A DNA stretch of 47,234 nucleotides from Anaerolineae bacterium (GTDB lineage Bacteria; Chloroflexota; Anaerolineae; Promineifilales; Promineifilaceae): positions 1-47,234 of the forward strand of contig JAHBVI010000047.1 in NCBI GenBank assembly GCA_019637635.1. The letters run 5' to 3'. This document shows, piece after piece, positions 1 through 7,740 of the stretch; the first letter of the stretch is position 1; the number at the start of each line of letters is the position of its first letter. The notes below the pieces were generated by a model. That model did not search any database. It saw only the letters and a program-made list of their open reading frames with translations, and was not told where the DNA came from. The position numbers and the translations under genes are program-made.

Positions 1-2
1 AT

Positions 3-2231
3 GGCTACTACGCCAACAACTGGCTGCACACCGTCACCGACCCCGAAGATAATGTAACCAGCTACACCCGCGATGGCGTGGGTTTGATGACGCACACGGC
101 CAACCCCAACAACACCATCAGCCAGGCCACCTATGACAAGGCTAACCGGATGTTGATGCTGGTAAACCGGCAGGTGGGCGGGGCCAATCAGGTCATCAGC
201 GCCTTTACCTACAGCTACAACGAGGTCGGCCACCGCACCCAGATGGTGGCCGAATATAGCTGGCGCAATCCGACCGTGGTCACCAGTGATTATGGCTATG
301 ATGGCCTGCGCCGCCTCATTCGTGACGAAGATAGTGAAGGGGTATGGAATGAGTATGTGTATGACCGGGTGGGCAACCGGCTGGAACTGCACACCAATGA
401 TGACGCCGGTTCGCCCCAACCCTTTGACGAGCAGCATCTCACTTACAGCTACAGCGACAGTAACCGCCTGCTGACAATTATTGGCGACACCCATCCCGGC
501 CAGCCCGGCACCAAACGGCAGGACAATGTGGGCCAGACCATCTACGCCTTCCGCCACGAGGTAGCGGCGCAAGCGGGCAAGCATATCACGGCCAGTGCGG
601 CGACCAATCTGCTGCTGTTGGCGGATGATTTGATTGCCGCTTTGGAGGGCAATCCGGCGCCCAGTGTGAGCGAGGTAGCGGCGGCGATTGAGGCGATGCG
701 CCAGCAGGTGTTGTCGGATCGGGCTAATGGCTCCATTGACAGCGATGGCATAACCAACAGCTTGCTGGCCAAGCTGGCCCATGGGGATGCAGCCAACAAT
801 GGCACTAGCGGCGATTTGCAGACGCAAACCTTTAGTTATGACGCCAACGGCAACCGCATCAACAAAGAGTTCCCCGGCCCGCAAGGCCCACAAATTCAGG
901 GGATGGATTACGCTTATGACCCGGAAAACCGGCTGGTTGCGGCCCAGGATTACCAGATGAACCAGCAGGGCAACCGGGTGGATCGGGGCATGACGACGCT
1001 GGAATATGATGGCGGTGGGCGGCGGTTGGCCAAAACCTATGACCCCAACGAGGGTGGCGGTGGCGCCAAACGGGTGGAATACGTCTTTGACGGCTGGGAC
1101 CCGGTGGCGGAGTACAACACCTGGAATCCGCAGTATGAGAACTTCTACCGGGGCGCGCTCAACCGAATTATCACCATGCACCACTTCCCCATCGGTACGC
1201 AGGGGCAGATGGTTTGGTACCATTACGACGGCCTGGGCAGCACCAGCGGCCTGACCAAACAAAACGGTAACAGCCACCACAATTACCGCTACGAAGCCTA
1301 CGGCGAAATAGAACATGCCCCCGGCAACCACACCGACCCGCATAACCACTACACCTTCACCGGCCAGGAGTGGAACGAGAATATGGGGCTGTATGAGTTC
1401 TATGCGCGGAAGTATGATCCGGTAACGGCCGTTTGGTTATCACAAGATACCTATCGTGGTCAAATAAGCTATGTCAACACCATACATAGATACTCATATG
1501 TTGAGAATAATCCTATTACATACAGAGACTTCTTTGGGTTTGCAGCATTACTCACTGAAACTGAAAAACAAACCATAAATGAATTAAAATCTCTTGAACA
1601 GAAAAATCAACAACTTAGGACGGCTCTAAATTCTTTAGTCGTTGCTGATTATAAATCTTCAATGTATCCATCCTTCGGTTGGCGCGAGGCTATGAAAAGA
1701 GCGACGATACGAGGCTACATTACAGGATTATCTGGTGTCCTCAATGCTAACGAACAACGAATTAAAGAGAAAAAGAACGAACTTCGTAACATGGTAGTTG
1801 CAAGAGCAAAAAAGACCTCTGGCGCAGGAGGATGGTGTGCAGCTTACGTGTCTGATGTTTACCAAACATTATATGATGCTTATTATGATACAAACTGGCA
1901 ACGAGGTAACGCAGACGGCTTATCGCGATTCTTGCATAATCAGAACCAGGTGATATGGGAGAATCCAGGAGAAGTTGGCAAAGACCTCACGACCCGGAAA
2001 TCTAATAATGAGTGGTTAAATCTTGCTCAGCCGGGAGATATTCTTCTAATTGAGCCAAGTGATGTATCTTACAATAGCAGTGCTGCTAAAACATATGGAC
2101 ACATAGCAATATATCTAGGTGATACAGATGGTGATGGAGTCCCCAATATAGGAGACTCAGGATATATATATAACGGTACTCAATGGTATGAAAATGTGGT
2201 TATATCTAGTGTGGCTAGACCGATTAGATAA
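3..2231 (+). CDS. RHS/YD-repeat protein with CHAP-like C-terminal tip (5' end outside window)
   Basis: The frame is open from the left edge, so only the last 742 residues are seen. Repeated YD-type motifs (Y..NG/VGNR, YDANGNR) run to about residue 440. The RHS core signature follows: YEFYARKYDP near residue 470, then YSYVENNPI. An Ala-rich helical segment at about residues 175-260 interrupts the YD repeats. After the core, base composition falls sharply to AT-rich at about nt 1440, the usual core/tip junction of polymorphic toxins. The tip ends in a CHAP/NlpC-like fold: Cys in GGWCAAYV (residue 612), GDILLIEP, and His in YGHIAIYLGD (residue 700). Family knowledge: RHS shells encapsulate and deliver variable C-terminal toxins; a CHAP tip would cleave peptidoglycan. 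The delivery route and target are inferred. No recognisable immunity gene follows before the repeat array. Confidence 0.88.
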   Translation, partial: GYYANNWLHTVTDPEDNVTSYTRDGVGLMTHTANPNNTISQATYDKANRMLMLVNRQVGGANQVISAFTYSYNEVGHRTQMVAEYSWRNPTVVTSDYGYDGLRRLIRDEDSEGVWNEYVYDRVGNRLELHTNDDAGSPQPFDEQHLTYSYSDSNRLLTIIGDTHPGQPGTKRQDNVGQTIYAFRHEVAAQAGKHITASAATNLLLLADDLIAALEGNPAPSVSEVAAAIEAMRQQVLSDRANGSIDSDGITNSLLAKLAHGDAANNGTSGDLQTQTFSYDANGNRINKEFPGPQGPQIQGMDYAYDPENRLVAAQDYQMNQQGNRVDRGMTTLEYDGGGRRLAKTYDPNEGGGGAKRVEYVFDGWDPVAEYNTWNPQYENFYRGALNRIITMHHFPIGTQGQMVWYHYDGLGSTSGLTKQNGNSHHNYRYEAYGEIEHAPGNHTDPHNHYTFTGQEWNENMGLYEFYARKYDPVTAVWLSQDTYRGQISYVNTIHRYSYVENNPITYRDFFGFAALLTETEKQTINELKSLEQKNQQLRTALNSLVVADYKSSMYPSFGWREAMKRATIRGYITGLSGVLNANEQRIKEKKNELRNMVVARAKKTSGAGGWCAAYVSDVYQTLYDAYYDTNWQRGNADGLSRFLHNQNQVIWENPGEVGKDLTTRKSNNEWLNLAQPGDILLIEPSDVSYNSSAAKTYGHIAIYLGDTDGDGVPNIGDSGYIYNGTQWYENVVISSVARPIR

Positions 2232-2244
2232 AATTGTAGATGAA

Positions 2245-2607
2245 ACGGCCGTTTCTCGCTGAGTCTGGGGAAACGGCCGCTTCTGTTGGGGCGACAACAA
2301 CGGATTGGAGAAAGGAACGGATTTTGGGGTGGGTACGGCCGTTTTCCTTCATATTGTGGTGGTGTACGGCCGTTCTCCTTCGCGCAATTGTGGTGGGGAA
2401 ACGGCCGTACCCGTTGATGATACGGCCGTTTTCCTTCGCTCAGTTGAGGTGGGGAACGGCCGTTTCCCGTCGCGCAATTGTGGTGGGGAACGGCCGTTTC
2501 TGTTGTGGATACGGCCGTTTTCTTTCATGTAGCTGTGGTAGGGAACGGCCGTTTTTGTTGGGGGTATGGTTGTTTTCCTTCGCGCAGTTGTGGTGGGAAA
2601 CGGCCGT
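2245..2607. repeat. Array of ACGGCCGT palindromes with 34/21-bp spacing (array 1)
   Basis: Exact ACGGCCGT copies start at 2245, 2335, 2366, 2401, 2422, 2456, 2490, 2511, 2545 and 2600. From 2401 the spacings are 21, 34, 34, 21, 34 and 55, and 55 is 21+34: a degenerate ATGGTTGT sits at the expected 2566. The 34-bp spacer is of the type CCTTCGCGCAATTGTGGTGG and the 21-bp spacer of the type TTCTGTTGTGGAT. The array fills most of the 469-bp gap between the RHS gene and the first toxin-antitoxin module. Open frames here translate only the repeat. Confidence 0.93.
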
Positions 2608-2700
2608 TTTCTTTTGGCTGAACCAATTGACGGGTACACAAAAGGCCGTAAAATTGACCCCTAAAACAGGGGCCAATTTGGGCCTTTTTATGGAGACCGG

Positions 2701-2937
2701 ATGATGATTCAGACAAAATTTAGTTTGGAAGAATCCCAACAGGCGTTTTTGGAGCAGTACCGTGCTTATGGCTTTAAGGATAAAGGAGACATGGTACGCA
2801 CCGCGCTCAATCGGTTGCAGGCAGAGCTAGAAGCGCGTCTCTTGCGGGAATCGGCCGATTTGTATGCTGCTATGTACGATGAGGATGCCGATTTGCGCGA
2901 ATTGACGGAAACGGCCGTTTCAGAGTGGCCTGAATGA
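2701..2937 (+). CDS. Antitoxin of MazEF-like module (ribbon-helix-helix type)
   Basis: A 78-residue protein that begins with a short beta-strand (IQTKFSLEE) followed by two helices, the second containing KGDMVRTALNRL. This is the layout of ribbon-helix-helix antitoxins, which bind DNA as dimers. The acidic C-terminal tail (residues 50-78) would wrap the toxin. GGAG at 2692-2695 supports the ATG at 2701 or the adjacent ATG at 2704. Its last codons overlap the downstream MazF-like gene by 4 nt (ATGA), the usual translational coupling of such modules. Its role as antitoxin follows from position and size; the exact subfamily is uncertain. One ACGGCCGT (2911) lies in the coding region and reads Thr-Ala-Val. 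Confidence 0.8.
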   Translation: MMIQTKFSLEESQQAFLEQYRAYGFKDKGDMVRTALNRLQAELEARLLRESADLYAAMYDEDADLRELTETAVSEWPE

Positions 2938-3287
2938 GCGCATTAAAACGTGGTATGGTCATTGACGTGAACCTGGATCCAACCAAAGGATCAGAAACCG
3001 GCAAGATACGGCCGTGTGTCATCGTTACCAACAACACCTACAACGAACGTGTGCCGGTGATTCAGGTTGCGCCCTTGACGGAGTGGAGCGAAAAGAAGGG
3101 CAGAATTGTCACCAATGTTGTTATTGAACCAACAGCGACCAATGGCCTGTCCAAAAAATCGGTGGCTGATTGTTTGCAAACACGCCCCATTGACCACCGT
3201 TTTCGGATGGTGAAAATTCGTGGCGCCCTCACGCCACAGGAAATGAGCCAGATTGATCATGCCTTGTTAAGAGTCTTTGCTCTGTAA
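2934..3287 (+). CDS. MazF/PemK-family endoribonuclease toxin
   Basis: The 117-residue protein matches MazF/PemK in length and motif order. KRGMVIDVNLDPTKGSETGKIRPCVIVTNN carries the family G-x-V-x-x-V/D start and the conserved KxRPC/VVV strand. A central Q(V/I)APLT strand follows, then a C-terminal GALTPQEMSQID helix. MazF enzymes are sequence-specific mRNA interferases that act as dimers in the cytosol and are neutralised by the partner antitoxin. The gene starts inside the stop codon of the upstream antitoxin (ATGA at 2934-2937). The module is flanked on both sides by 34/21-bp ACGGCCGT arrays. Confidence 0.92.
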   Translation: MSALKRGMVIDVNLDPTKGSETGKIRPCVIVTNNTYNERVPVIQVAPLTEWSEKKGRIVTNVVIEPTATNGLSKKSVADCLQTRPIDHRFRMVKIRGALTPQEMSQIDHALLRVFAL

Positions 3288-3315
3288 CGTTTACTTGAGT
3301 GGTATTTAAGGTGAT

Positions 3316-3378
3316 ACGGCCGTTTTCCTTCACGCAGTTGTGGTGGGGAACGGCCGTTTCTGTTGTGGAGACGGCCGT
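3316..3378. repeat. ACGGCCGT array 2 (34/21-bp spacing)
   Basis: Three copies at 3316, 3350 and 3371 keep exactly the 34 then 21 spacing of array 1 and share its spacers (CCTTCACGCAGTTGTGGTGG; TTCTGTTGTGGAG). The array fills the gap between the MazF-like toxin and the DUF4258 gene. Confidence 0.93.
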
Positions 3379-3423
3379 TTGCCATAAGCTCATTTGCTAT
3401 GCTACTATAAGTTCATACAAATT

Positions 3424-3702
3424 ATGACAACCATCAAGCGCATCCGGCTGAAAATCATCCAACGTCAATATTACCTTTCAACCCATGCTGAAGATGAAAT
3501 GTTGGAAGATGGTTTACAAAGACGAGACATTGAACATGCTATTTTGAAAGGTAGGGTGGAAAAAAGAATGACCCATGATATACGCGGGACACGCTATCGT
3601 ATTGAAGGACATGTGCCAGACGGCCGTCTTCTTCATGTGATTTGCCGGTTTCATGTTAGCCGTGATTTGTTGATTATCACGGTATACGCTTTAACGGAGT
3701 GA
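3424..3702 (+). CDS. DUF4258 protein, probable MqsR/HigB-like toxin
   Basis: A 92-residue basic protein. It contains YYLSTHAEDEMLEDGLQRRDIEHAILKG, the typical DUF4258 opening (a strand, then H-A-x-x-R/E-M), and later RGTRYRIEGHVPDGRLLHVICRFH and IITVYAL. DUF4258 proteins resemble RelE/MqsR-fold ribonuclease toxins and commonly precede a YgiT-type zinc-finger antitoxin, as here. I placed the start at ATG 3424; an upstream in-frame ATG at 3394 adds 10 residues rich in aromatics and is less likely. No strong ribosome-binding site is visible. Toxin activity is inferred from family and pairing. Confidence 0.85.
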   Translation: MTTIKRIRLKIIQRQYYLSTHAEDEMLEDGLQRRDIEHAILKGRVEKRMTHDIRGTRYRIEGHVPDGRLLHVICRFHVSRDLLIITVYALTE

Positions 3703-3704
3703 TG

Positions 3705-3926
3705 ATGATTTGTGAATTTTGCGAGGGCGAAACAGTCGAGAAGAAAGTGAAACGATTCCACTGGTATAACAAGCAACTCTATATTGTGGAGAATGTTCCG
3801 GCACTTGTGTGTGTGGAATGTGGGGAGCGATATTTTCATGCCCAAGTTTTGGATGAAATTGATACTATGTTGGCAGCAGATCATGAGGTTACAGAACGGA
3901 TTGAGGTTGAAGTTGTAACCCTCTAA
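3705..3926 (+). CDS. YgiT-type zinc-finger antitoxin (MqsA N-domain-like)
   Basis: A 73-residue protein with paired CxxC motifs: CEFC at the N-terminus and CVEC about 35 residues later. The C-terminal helix contains AQVLDEIDTML. This is the zinc-binding domain of YgiT/MqsA antitoxins, without the DNA-binding helix-turn-helix half of full MqsA. ACGGAG at 3694-3699 best serves the ATG at 3705; the ATG at 3702 shares its A with the stop codon of the DUF4258 gene. Toxin-first order matches mqsRA. Confidence 0.87.
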   Translation: MICEFCEGETVEKKVKRFHWYNKQLYIVENVPALVCVECGERYFHAQVLDEIDTMLAADHEVTERIEVEVVTL

Positions 3927-3953
3927 CTGTTGCTCAATCTTTTGGGATTAGTG

Positions 3954-4050
3954 ACGGCCGTTTCCCTTCACGCAGTTGTGGTGGGGAACGGCCGTTTCTG
4001 TTGGTGATACGGCCGTTCTCCTTCACGCAATTGTGGTGGGGTACGGCCGT
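3954..4050. repeat. ACGGCCGT array 3 (34/21/34-bp spacing)
   Basis: Four copies at 3954, 3988, 4009 and 4043 have spacings 34, 21 and 34, with the same two spacer types as arrays 1 and 2. The array separates the DUF4258/YgiT module from the BrnTA-like module. Confidence 0.93.
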
Positions 4051-4141
4051 AGCCCTTCATACAACCATGAGCGCCAGTTAGGTGGCTTGCCTCAGTATCA
4101 TTCCCATTTATAATGAAATGAATGAATAGTGGAGACTTCAC

Positions 4142-4411
4142 ATGGCGCAGTATCGCTTTTGGTGGGATGAAAACAATATCGAACACATTGCCAACCACGG
4201 TGTTGAGCCTTATGAAGCGGAAGAAGTGGTGACCGGTAGCCTGAGAATGTTGAAAGCAGGGTCAGACAGGTACGCGGCATACGGACAGACAGACAACGGC
4301 CGTTACCTGCTTGTGGTCTTTGCTCCGAAATCTGAAAATCGGATGCGCGTGATTACAGCCCGCGATTTAACCGCAGCCGAAAAACGGCAGTTGCGCCGCA
4401 GGAGAAAATAA
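4142..4411 (+). CDS. BrnT-family toxin
   Basis: An 89-residue protein with the BrnT (DUF497) pattern. FWWDENNIEHIANHGVEPYEAEEVV is the W-D-x-x-K/N...HG(V)...EA/EEVF signature. It is followed by YAAYGQTDNGRYLLVVFAP and then RMRVITARDLTAAEKRQ, the usual R-I/V-I-S/T-A-R strand and C-terminal helix. BrnT toxins are RelE-fold ribonucleases. The next gene is a BrnA-like antitoxin that starts one base after this stop codon, in the standard toxin-first brnTA order. One ACGGCCGT (4296) lies inside. Confidence 0.9.
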   Translation: MAQYRFWWDENNIEHIANHGVEPYEAEEVVTGSLRMLKAGSDRYAAYGQTDNGRYLLVVFAPKSENRMRVITARDLTAAEKRQLRRRRK

Positions 4412-4412
4412 G

Positions 4413-4694
4413 ATGAGTGAATTACCTGAGTTCAAAAACGATGAAGAAGCGGCCGCCTGGTTTGATGCACATGATACAGCCGACTTGATGGACAGTATGG
4501 AAGAAGTAACCGATCCCTTTGAGATTGTACGCACACTGTTTCCTACAAAACCTCTTGATGTTCGCCTGCGCGCTGACTATCTGGAGGCTATTCAGGAACT
4601 GGCCGAAAGGAAGGGTATTCCGTATCAAATGCTTATCCAAAACTGGCTCATAGAAAGAATGAACGAGGAAGCGCCAGATTTGCTCACTGTGTAA
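4413..4694 (+). CDS. BrnA/CopG-type antitoxin
   Basis: A 93-residue acidic protein. It begins LPEFKNDEEAAAWFDAHDTADL, a hallmark of CopG-type antitoxins of BrnT-like toxins (the E-F-x-x-E-x-E-x-x-F/W-x-x-H-D pattern). It ends in a ribbon-helix-helix-like DNA-binding part, LDVRLRADYLEAIQELAERKGIPYQMLIQNWLIERM. Such antitoxins autoregulate the operon. Its ATG lies one base after the BrnT stop. Confidence 0.88.
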   Translation: MSELPEFKNDEEAAAWFDAHDTADLMDSMEEVTDPFEIVRTLFPTKPLDVRLRADYLEAIQELAERKGIPYQMLIQNWLIERMNEEAPDLLTV

Positions 4695-4995
4695 AGGCCA
4701 TTCACTTGTTATTTTCATTCGTGGTCGTCGTTGGGGGAGTACGGCCGTTTCATTGACACGGATTCCGGGGTAAAGAGCCTGGCAGCACGGCCGTTGCCAC
4801 TACCAGAACAAACCCAAATTTCCCAAAACTGAAAATTGCCTGTTATAAATGGGTGTATGGCGGCGACATAGCTGTAGACACAACGAAAAACGCTCGTCAA
4901 AAACTTCATGAAGCAGATAACAGCATTCGTTGCCTGCAAGACCTGACAGGTTTTTGAAACCTGTCAGGTCTGAAAGAACACTCTGGAGATCATGC
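4695..4995. other. 301-bp gap upstream of the sigma factor
   Basis: No gene is seen. It holds two isolated ACGGCCGT copies (4741, 4787) and the dispersed palindrome at 4940-4970; GGAG at 4985-4988 belongs to the sigma factor gene. The promoter for 4996-7643 should lie here, but I cannot name -35/-10 boxes with confidence. Confidence 0.6.
4940..4970. repeat. Dispersed palindrome ACCTGACAGGTTT, copy 1
   Basis: A perfect 14-nt inverted repeat around a 3-nt loop, with arms GACCTGACAGGTTT and its complement. The same palindrome recurs at 34952-34984 and, inside a gene, at 41322-41354. It lies just upstream of the sigma factor start and could form a hairpin in the leader. Confidence 0.9.
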
Positions 4996-5628
4996 ATGAA
5001 CACCAGTTCGCCGACAACGGCGTCCCAATCAATGCTCTGGCTGATAGCCGCCCTGGCTGACGCGCCGCCACTGGACGTGGATGATACGGCGTTGGTACGG
5101 CAGGCGCAGCAAGATTTACAAAAGTTTACCGAATTATATGAACGCTACGTGCCCCGTGTGTACCGGTATTTGCTGGTGCGTGTGGGTAATATGGCGGACG
5201 CGCAAGATTTAACGTCGCAAACGTTTATCGCCGCGATGGAGAACCTGGACAAGTACAAAGGACAACGGCCGTTTCTGGCCTGGCTGTTCGGTATTGCCCA
5301 CAACAAAGCCGCCGACTATTACCGCCGCAGCCGCCCGGAAACCGACCTGGAAGAGGCCGAAACCGTGCCCGACTCAGACGAGCACCCGGATGACCTGGTA
5401 GACCAACGGCTGAGTCTGGAACTGGTGGCGCGCAAGCTGAAAACCATCGCCCCCGACCGCGCCGAAGCCATTTCCCTGCGGCTGATTGCCGGGCTGGAAG
5501 TGGCCGAGGTGGCCCGGTTGATGGACAGGAACGAACCGGCGGTGCGCATGTTACTCCATCGCGGTCTGCGCGATTTGCAAGCCCAACTCTATCCGGCAGT
5601 GGAGAATGGTTTGGAGGATGGATCATGA
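4996..5628 (+). CDS. RNA polymerase sigma-70 family (ECF-like) sigma factor
   Basis: A 210-residue protein with sigma region 2 (FTELYERYVPRVYRYLLVRVGNMADAQDLTSQTFIAAMENLDKY, then PFLAWLFGIAHNKAADYYRR) and region 4 (LKTIAPDRAEAISLRLIAGLEVAEVARLMDRNEPAVRMLLHRGLRDLQ), which would contact the -10 and -35 elements. Region 3 is absent, as in ECF sigma factors. I chose ATG 4996 because GGAG lies 7 nt upstream; longer frames translate the upstream palindrome. The stop overlaps the next gene by ATGA, so sigma and the membrane protein should be co-translated and probably form a sigma/anti-sigma pair. Confidence 0.92.
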   Translation: MNTSSPTTASQSMLWLIAALADAPPLDVDDTALVRQAQQDLQKFTELYERYVPRVYRYLLVRVGNMADAQDLTSQTFIAAMENLDKYKGQRPFLAWLFGIAHNKAADYYRRSRPETDLEEAETVPDSDEHPDDLVDQRLSLELVARKLKTIAPDRAEAISLRLIAGLEVAEVARLMDRNEPAVRMLLHRGLRDLQAQLYPAVENGLEDGS

Positions 5629-7643
5629 ACAACAAGACAGAACAGCAGTTAGCCGATGAATTGGATCAGATGGTCACGGCCGTCCTGGAAGGCAAAGCGG
5701 CAGATGAATTGCCTACCAACGAAGCCCGCCTGGCTGCCAACCTGATTGATCTGTCTGCCCAGACCAACCCGGATCCCAGCTTTGTGGCGCAGTTGCAGCG
5801 GCGGCTCTCAGCCAGAGCCAACCAACTAAAAAAAAGTAGAGCGGCGCCAGAACAGGCATCATTCTGGCGCGACTTAATCCAGATGCTCAAGGAAGGATTT
5901 ACCATGAAACGCACACTCGCGCTTGGCGCGGTACTGACACTCATCCTATTGTTCGGGGCCGTCGCCCTGGGGCGCGGTTTTCTGCCGGGTAGTGATACCC
6001 CGCAGGTGGCCGAGGTCACACCGCTTCCCGAAGAAACCTTAACAGTAACCGATACACCCACGGAAATGCCGGAGGAAACTGTCCCACCCACGCCTGCCGA
6101 AGAACTGGCCCAACTGCCGCGCTTTGATGCACCCGCGATGGGCATGGGTGGCGGCGGCGATGGCACGGCCGCGGCCGATGCACCGATGCCCATTGAAGAG
6201 TTCGACATGAAAATGATGGATCCGTTCTCCGGCACCACCTTCATTTTGAATGGGACACTGCCGATAGAACCCGTCAGCGGCTTCGTGCAACAGCGGCAAC
6301 CAGAAGTGAACCTGACCCCGGAACAGGCGCGGGCCATCGCCGATCAGTATGGTTTTACCGGCCCGTTATATGTGGAAACATATCCTTCGGATGTGCCGGA
6401 AAATGCGCCGCCACCCGTTTACATCGTCTTTGATGTGCCGCGCAATCTGCGCATGGATTCCTGGGCGATCAACTATACCGATGAGGCGGCTGCCGCCCGG
6501 TTCACCTACGACAACCCGAACATGCGCATTCGGCCGGAGATCATCCCCATTGCTGAGGCATTCCTGGCGCAGCGTGGGCAACTGAACTTCCCCTATGAGA
6601 CGGAAGCGCAGATTGGTGACAGTGTGTTGTTCTACCGATTGGTAGACGGCCGTCGGGTCAACGAACCGGAAATCTCCGTCAGCATCAACCCGAACAACGA
6701 AGTGGCTTATGTTTGGGACAACACCTCAACGGAGTGGACGGCCGTAGGCAATTACCCGCTCATCACCGCCGAACAGGCCTGGCAGCGGGTGCTGGGTGGC
6801 GTGTTTGAAAACCACATCCAGTTCTATACCTTTATGCCCGACCCTGGCGTAGAGATGCCGGTGGAAGAATTGCCAGCGCATCTGGCCGAATACAAATACT
6901 GGGGGCGTGAATTCACGCCCAACAGTGAGGTACACCTGTATGAATGGCCGGTGGTGTATCGGCCGGTAGATGGCGGTACGCCGCTCGTTAAAATTCGCGG
7001 CTTCAATGTGGTGGCTGATGACGCCACACTCAACGCCCTGGCCGCCGCCCGTGACAGCCAGATTCACACCTGGGGTACGCTGAATGAGGACAAAACCTTG
7101 TTCCAACTGGCCGGTTGGGAAGCGCTGACCGAGTATAACCCCATCTTCCAGACAGGTGTGGTGCGGCGGCAAGGTGAGCAGTTGGTCTTCTATGGCGAGG
7201 ATGGCAGCATCTACATCCTGCCCAATGCCCCGGCTGACGTGCCTGATGGGTTGAAAGTTAACCTCTTTGGGTATGGCGTCCGCGATACCGGCCTGGAATA
7301 CCCGGTGCTGGATTGGGAAAGCATTGACAAATACATCGAGTATCCCGAACCAGAACTGCCTGTGGAAGGGGAAGGCTACCCGGCCGATGGCGACGTGAGC
7401 ATCCTGCCTATTGACGGCCCCTTTGCCCCCTTCCGCTACGGACAGGTAACGGTGAACAATGTGGAACTGGTCTTCTTCGTCACCTACGCCTTCCCGGAAA
7501 TCCCGGAAGGGCAAGAGATGACCTGGCGACCGTCCCCCACCATCTACTTGCAGCCGGCCTGGGCCTTCACCGGCACGGCCGACAACGGCGACACGATCAA
7601 GTTGTTTGTGCAAGCGGTGGCGGATGAGTATTTGCAGCCTTAA
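5625..7643 (+). CDS. Membrane-anchored putative anti-sigma factor with large extracytoplasmic domain
   Basis: A 672-residue protein. Residues 1-95 are soluble and helical and precede a single membrane segment at about 97-116 (LALGAVLTLILLFGAVAL). A Pro/Thr/Glu-rich linker (about 125-165) and a roughly 500-residue extracytoplasmic part follow; this part has no family that I recognise. A type II topology with the N-terminus inside suits an anti-sigma factor that holds the upstream sigma at the membrane. I do not see an HxxxCxxC zinc motif, so it is not a classical ZAS anti-sigma. GGAGG at 5613-5617 and the ATGA overlap define the start. The outer domain may sense cell-wall or envelope ligands; that is inference. 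Confidence 0.75.
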   Translation: MNNKTEQQLADELDQMVTAVLEGKAADELPTNEARLAANLIDLSAQTNPDPSFVAQLQRRLSARANQLKKSRAAPEQASFWRDLIQMLKEGFTMKRTLALGAVLTLILLFGAVALGRGFLPGSDTPQVAEVTPLPEETLTVTDTPTEMPEETVPPTPAEELAQLPRFDAPAMGMGGGGDGTAAADAPMPIEEFDMKMMDPFSGTTFILNGTLPIEPVSGFVQQRQPEVNLTPEQARAIADQYGFTGPLYVETYPSDVPENAPPPVYIVFDVPRNLRMDSWAINYTDEAAAARFTYDNPNMRIRPEIIPIAEAFLAQRGQLNFPYETEAQIGDSVLFYRLVDGRRVNEPEISVSINPNNEVAYVWDNTSTEWTAVGNYPLITAEQAWQRVLGGVFENHIQFYTFMPDPGVEMPVEELPAHLAEYKYWGREFTPNSEVHLYEWPVVYRPVDGGTPLVKIRGFNVVADDATLNALAAARDSQIHTWGTLNEDKTLFQLAGWEALTEYNPIFQTGVVRRQGEQLVFYGEDGSIYILPNAPADVPDGLKVNLFGYGVRDTGLEYPVLDWESIDKYIEYPEPELPVEGEGYPADGDVSILPIDGPFAPFRYGQVTVNNVELVFFVTYAFPEIPEGQEMTWRPSPTIYLQPAWAFTGTADNGDTIKLFVQAVADEYLQP

Positions 7644-7645
7644 AT

Positions 7646-7740
7646 CGTAAAACGTAATCCGTGATTCGTAAGCCGTAATCCGAAGTCCGTCATCCGAAGT
7701 GCAAAGTCGGATCACGGATAACGGGTTACGGCTTACGTTT
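7646..7740. repeat. Heptad repeat tract 1, inverted halves, between convergent genes
   Basis: The 95-bp gap between convergent genes is built of 7-base units such as CGTAATC, CGTAAGC and CGAAGTC. In the second half come complement-type units such as GGATCAC, GGATAAC and GGCTTAC. The two halves can pair over much of their length, giving a long imperfect hairpin that could act as a bidirectional terminator. Confidence 0.85.

Noticed and set aside
2240..2704. 154-residue open frame and antisense frames in the octamer array
   Set aside because: They translate the 34/21-bp repeats (recurring RPF, GNG, RAIVVG), have no ribosome-binding site and no family resemblance.
2245..4050. CRISPR array
   Set aside because: Repeat elements are only 8 bp and spacers are themselves repeated; no Cas genes are present.
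2245..4694. Integron cassette array with attC sites
   Set aside because: No integrase and no GTTRRRY/RYYYAAC core pair were seen; the cassette-like layout is kept as a hypothesis only.
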